This document shows, one piece after another, positions 7,801 to 8,909 of a DNA stretch of 8,909 bases. The DNA is from Bacteroidales bacterium (GTDB lineage: Bacteria; Bacteroidota; Bacteroidia; Bacteroidales; Dysgonomonadaceae): positions 1 to 8,909 of the forward strand of contig JAAYTC010000048.1 in assembly GCA_012518155.1 (NCBI GenBank), given 5' to 3'. How positions within the stretch are numbered: the first letter of the stretch is position 1; each line of letters opens with the position of its first letter. A program made the translations under genes and the position numbers. The notes under the pieces are model-generated. The model saw only the letters and a program-made list of their open reading frames with translations. It was not told the DNA's origin and searched no databases.

Positions 7801-8168
7801 AGCAGAGGCTCCCCTTCGTCTTGTAACCGTGTCAGCACTTCAGTTCTTAAAACTTGGTTTGCCGCGTCGATTTGGCCATACTTAGCAGCTCGCTTGTAAG
7901 CCGATGGAAAAAACAACACTTGTGCAGTGCCAATGATCTGGGTTACATCGTGGTAAAAATAGCCGGCACTCTCCGCGTCGTTTAAAATATAAAGGTAAGT
8001 TCGTGGAAGCTTTTGAAACAGCCCCACTGCAAAAAGGGCACGTGACGATCCCTGCAAACCCGTTACCGATAAGAGTTGTATTTTATCGAGCATTGAGCCT
8101 GCCGCCGCCACATTGGGATGTTTCGTCACCCGCTGTTGAAGTTGTGTAATGTCTATTGGTTCAACCAT
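4821..8168 (-). CDS. mfd: Transcription-repair coupling factor Mfd
   Basis: A 1115-residue Mfd, close to the 1148 of E. coli. Mfd is the ATP-driven translocase that removes RNA polymerase stalled at lesions and recruits UvrA. Domains by position: a UvrB-like, UvrA-binding N-terminal module (about 1-220, with EPGQYAVRGSILDVF at 176-190); the RNA-polymerase-interacting domain around 428-482 (GDHVVHMDHGIGRF); the SF2 helicase core with Walker A GDVGFGKTE (580-588), LSRARS (635-640), motif II DEEQ (681-684), motif III TATPIPRTL (707-715), motif V around ATTIIESGIDMP and motif VI QLRGRVGR (850-857); and a C-terminal TRCF domain (about 965-1070). Nothing is missing or frameshifted. The chosen ATG lies only 13 nt after a TAnnTTTG box on its strand, implying a very short leader. 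Its 3' end overlaps cysE by 19 nt. Confidence 0.98.
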   Translation of the reverse strand: MVEPIDITQLQQRVTKHPNVAAAGSMLDKIQLLSVTGLQGSSRALFAVGLFQKLPRTYLYILNDAESAGYFYHDVTQIIGTAQVLFFPSAYKRAAKYGQIDAANQVLRTEVLTRLQDEGEPLLIVSYPDALSEKTVSGEQLKESMLKLSAGEKVDPGFVSEMLDSQGFHYVDYVYEPGQYAVRGSILDVFSFASEDPFRIDFFGDEIETIRTFDLESQLSKERLNEIKVVPELARSENKSASLFKSMPASAVIGMEDARWINSRVESLNDEELRIDVEDEGFVKAELLTAGEFKEALASFKQVRFDAKILDTPDAKLTFDTSLQPLYHKNFDLLSESLHRFMDEGYTIYILSDSEKQQKRLFHIFNDRNDPIPFVPVNKTLHEGFSDVTLKICCFTDHQIFDRFHKYSLKSDRTRSGKIALTLKEINQLQTGDHVVHMDHGIGRFAGLVRLRIGEKVQEVIKLTYQNNDAVFVSIHALHKISKYKGKEGEEPKLNKLGTGAWERVKERTKKKIKDIARDLIKLYAQRQQEKGFAFSKDTYLQTELEASFMYEDTPDQIKATRDVKADMMSEQPMDRLICGDVGFGKTEVAIRAAFKAATDNKQTAVLVPTTVLATQHYHTFRERLENFPVKVDYLSRARSPKEQKEILNELKEGKIDILIGTHRLVGKDVMFRDLGLLIIDEEQKFGVSTKEKLKQLKVNVDTLTMTATPIPRTLQFSLMGSRDLSTISTPPPNRYPIQTEVHPFDIEIIRDAINFELSRNGQVFIVNNRIRNIHELEDLVKREVPGVRVAVGHGQMDPKNLERVISDFMNHEQDVLIATTIIESGIDMPNVNTIIVIDAQNFGLSDLHQLRGRVGRSNRKAFCYLLAPPLYMLSTDSRRRLQAIENFAELGSGLHIAMQDLDIRGAGNLLGAEQSGFIADLGYETYRKILNEAVQELRKEEFADLYADTKSDENGEGEVFVNDVLVESDLELMFPVMYIPNDAERVGIYRELDNMETETEILDFTKRLEDRFGRIPSQGRELIRIVRLRRLARSLSIEKVVLKGGQMTLHLIADSESPYYGSLAFDKLLNYVQKYPRQCQLRDNGKKRSLVIRHVDTVETAVAIFEEMGQITKS

Positions 8169-8181
8169 TCAGATGAAAGTG

Positions 8182-8189
8182 CAAAGGTA
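8182..8189 (-). promoter_or_regulatory. Probable -7 box of the mfd promoter
   Basis: Read on the minus strand this is TACCTTTG, an exact match to the Bacteroidota consensus TAnnTTTG. The mfd start codon lies 13 nt downstream, so the transcript would carry a leader of only about ten nucleotides. No clear TTTG -33 element is seen at the expected spacing, which would fall on the opposing promoter arm. Confidence 0.55.
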
Positions 8190-8202
8190 ACCTATTTTTT
8201 AT

Positions 8203-8210
8203 TACCTTTG
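8203..8210 (+). promoter_or_regulatory. Probable -7 box of the glycogen synthase promoter
   Basis: TACCTTTG is an exact match to TAnnTTTG on the plus strand, 29 nt before the start codon of the GT3 gene, giving a leader of about 25 nt. The -33 region would lie near 8179-8183, on top of the opposing mfd -7 box, and has no obvious TTTG. The leader then contains CTCTTT-GGAA-AAAGAG, a possible 6-bp hairpin with a GNRA-type loop (about 8212-8227). Confidence 0.5.
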
Positions 8211-8239
8211 CCTCTTTGGAAAAGAGAAAAATTATTCTT

Positions 8240-8909
8240 ATGCAAACAGACGCCAAAGTAACGCCTGACTATATATTTGAATCCAGCTGGGAAGTTTGTA
8301 ATATGGTAGGCGGCATCTACACGGTTTTATCTACCCGCGCTAACTCATTACAGAAGCTTTATAAAGATCGCATTTTTTTTATAGGGCCCGATCTCTGGGA
8401 GTCTCAGGAGAGTCCTTGGTTTATAGAGGACACCACCCTTTACACTTCTTGGCGAGAGCACGCGCGTGAGAACCAGCACCTCGAAATACGCGCCGGTCGG
8501 TGGGACGTTCCCGGCCAGCCGATAGTCTTCTTGGTGAAATACAAAAACTTTTCCGGGAAACAAAACGAGATTTACTCCTCGATGTGGGAAGACTTTAATG
8601 TCGACTCCATTGCGGCGTATGGAGACTACCACGAATCTACCCTCTTCGCCTACGCGACCGGCCTGTTAATAGAGAGTTTCTATCGTTACCATCGCTTAGA
8701 GATGGTAAACGTGGCTGCTCATTTCAATGAATGGATGCTTGGTGCCGGTGCGTTGTACATCAAAAAACAGGTACCCAAGATCGCCACCCTGTTCACAACA
8801 CACGCCACCTCTATCGGCCGATCTATTTCGGGCAACAATTTACCGCTCTACGACCACCTCAAAGAGTACAATGGCGATCAAATGGCTCGTCAGCTCAACA
8901 TGGTAGCAA
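8240..8909 (+). CDS. Glycogen synthase, GT3-like glycosyltransferase (5' part, runs off the window)
   Basis: The first 223 codons of a gene that continues past the window end. It resembles the GT3-like glycogen/starch synthases of Bacteroidota (related to the animal and yeast enzymes, total length usually around 550 residues), which extend alpha-1,4-glucan from a sugar nucleotide. Evidence is the N-terminal sugar-binding segment EVCNMVGGIYTVLSTRA (18-34), FFIGPD at 46-51, HFNEWM at 161-166, and the GT3-type block TTHATSIGRSISGNN (186-200). No signal peptide is seen. The start coordinate was set by counting back in frame from downstream positions and could be off by one base. UDP-glucose is the donor of eukaryotic GT3 enzymes; the bacterial donor cannot be told from this fragment. 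Confidence 0.88.
   Translation, partial: MQTDAKVTPDYIFESSWEVCNMVGGIYTVLSTRANSLQKLYKDRIFFIGPDLWESQESPWFIEDTTLYTSWREHARENQHLEIRAGRWDVPGQPIVFLVKYKNFSGKQNEIYSSMWEDFNVDSIAAYGDYHESTLFAYATGLLIESFYRYHRLEMVNVAAHFNEWMLGAGALYIKKQVPKIATLFTTHATSIGRSISGNNLPLYDHLKEYNGDQMARQLNMVA

Larger units (their letters stand above)
8181..8211. repeat. Perfect 10-bp inverted repeat between divergent genes
   Basis: GCAAAGGTAA (8181-8190) and TTACCTTTGC (8202-8211) are exact reverse complements with an 11-nt AT-rich spacer. The repeat sits between the divergent starts of mfd and the glycogen synthase gene. Each arm contains a TACCTTTG promoter core pointing outward. The identity extends beyond the conserved promoter bases to the unconstrained nn positions and both flanks, which would suit an operator for a dimeric regulator. 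As RNA it would form a stem but has no T-run after it on either strand, so it is not a good terminator. Confidence 0.75.

Noticed and set aside
7445..7885. Plus-strand open frames opposite mfd (for example at 5011-5484, 5622-5996 and 7445-7885)
   Set aside because: They are antisense shadows of a fully intact mfd, with no recognisable domains or start context.
8181..8211. Inverted repeat read as an intrinsic terminator
   Set aside because: It lies between two divergent starts and no T-run follows the stem on either strand; promoter or operator use explains it better.
8348..8632. Minus-strand open frame opposite the glycogen synthase gene
   Set aside because: It lies within a well-supported GT3 coding region and has only a GTG start.

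Overview
This window looks like ordinary chromosomal housekeeping DNA from a member of the Bacteroidota, most likely Bacteroidales. Moderate G+C and the gene types are compatible with a Dysgonomonadaceae/Parabacteroides-like genome, but that rank is inference. Supporting signs are leaders without Shine-Dalgarno motifs (A-rich instead), -7 promoter boxes of the Bacteroidota type TAnnTTTG, a DUF4954 beta-helix protein, and a GT3-type glycogen synthase in place of the usual bacterial GlgA type.

Layout. The window opens with the last 35 codons of a DprA-like gene (1-108). A non-coding stretch follows (109-295). It holds an imperfect copy of the dprA 3' end, a Bacteroidota promoter core and an 18-bp tandem repeat. 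Then come a PrxQ/Bcp thiol peroxidase (296-754) and recA (842-1861), both rightward and probably co-transcribed. After a short gap carrying three 21-nt imperfect repeats come a DUF4954 protein of unknown function (1974-3959) and a serine O-acetyltransferase (4018-4839), also rightward. The mfd transcription-repair coupling factor (8168-4821) runs leftward, and its 3' end overlaps the acetyltransferase 3' end by 19 nt. A compact divergent promoter region separates mfd from the 5' part of a GT3 glycogen synthase (8240 to the window end).

How the genes relate. dprA, recA and mfd all belong to DNA processing and repair: RecA loading, strand exchange and homologous repair, and removal of stalled RNA polymerase. 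bcp provides peroxide defence just ahead of recA. The acetyltransferase makes O-acetylserine for cysteine synthesis, and its C-terminal isoleucine suggests it can dock with CysK. The DUF4954 protein is the only long gene here whose function I cannot name.

I found no mobile element, CRISPR array, tRNA, rRNA, toxin-antitoxin or defence module. The most interesting items are the perfect inverted repeat carrying two opposed, overlapping promoter cores upstream of mfd, the uncharacterised DUF4954 protein, and several small repeats in the intergenic regions.
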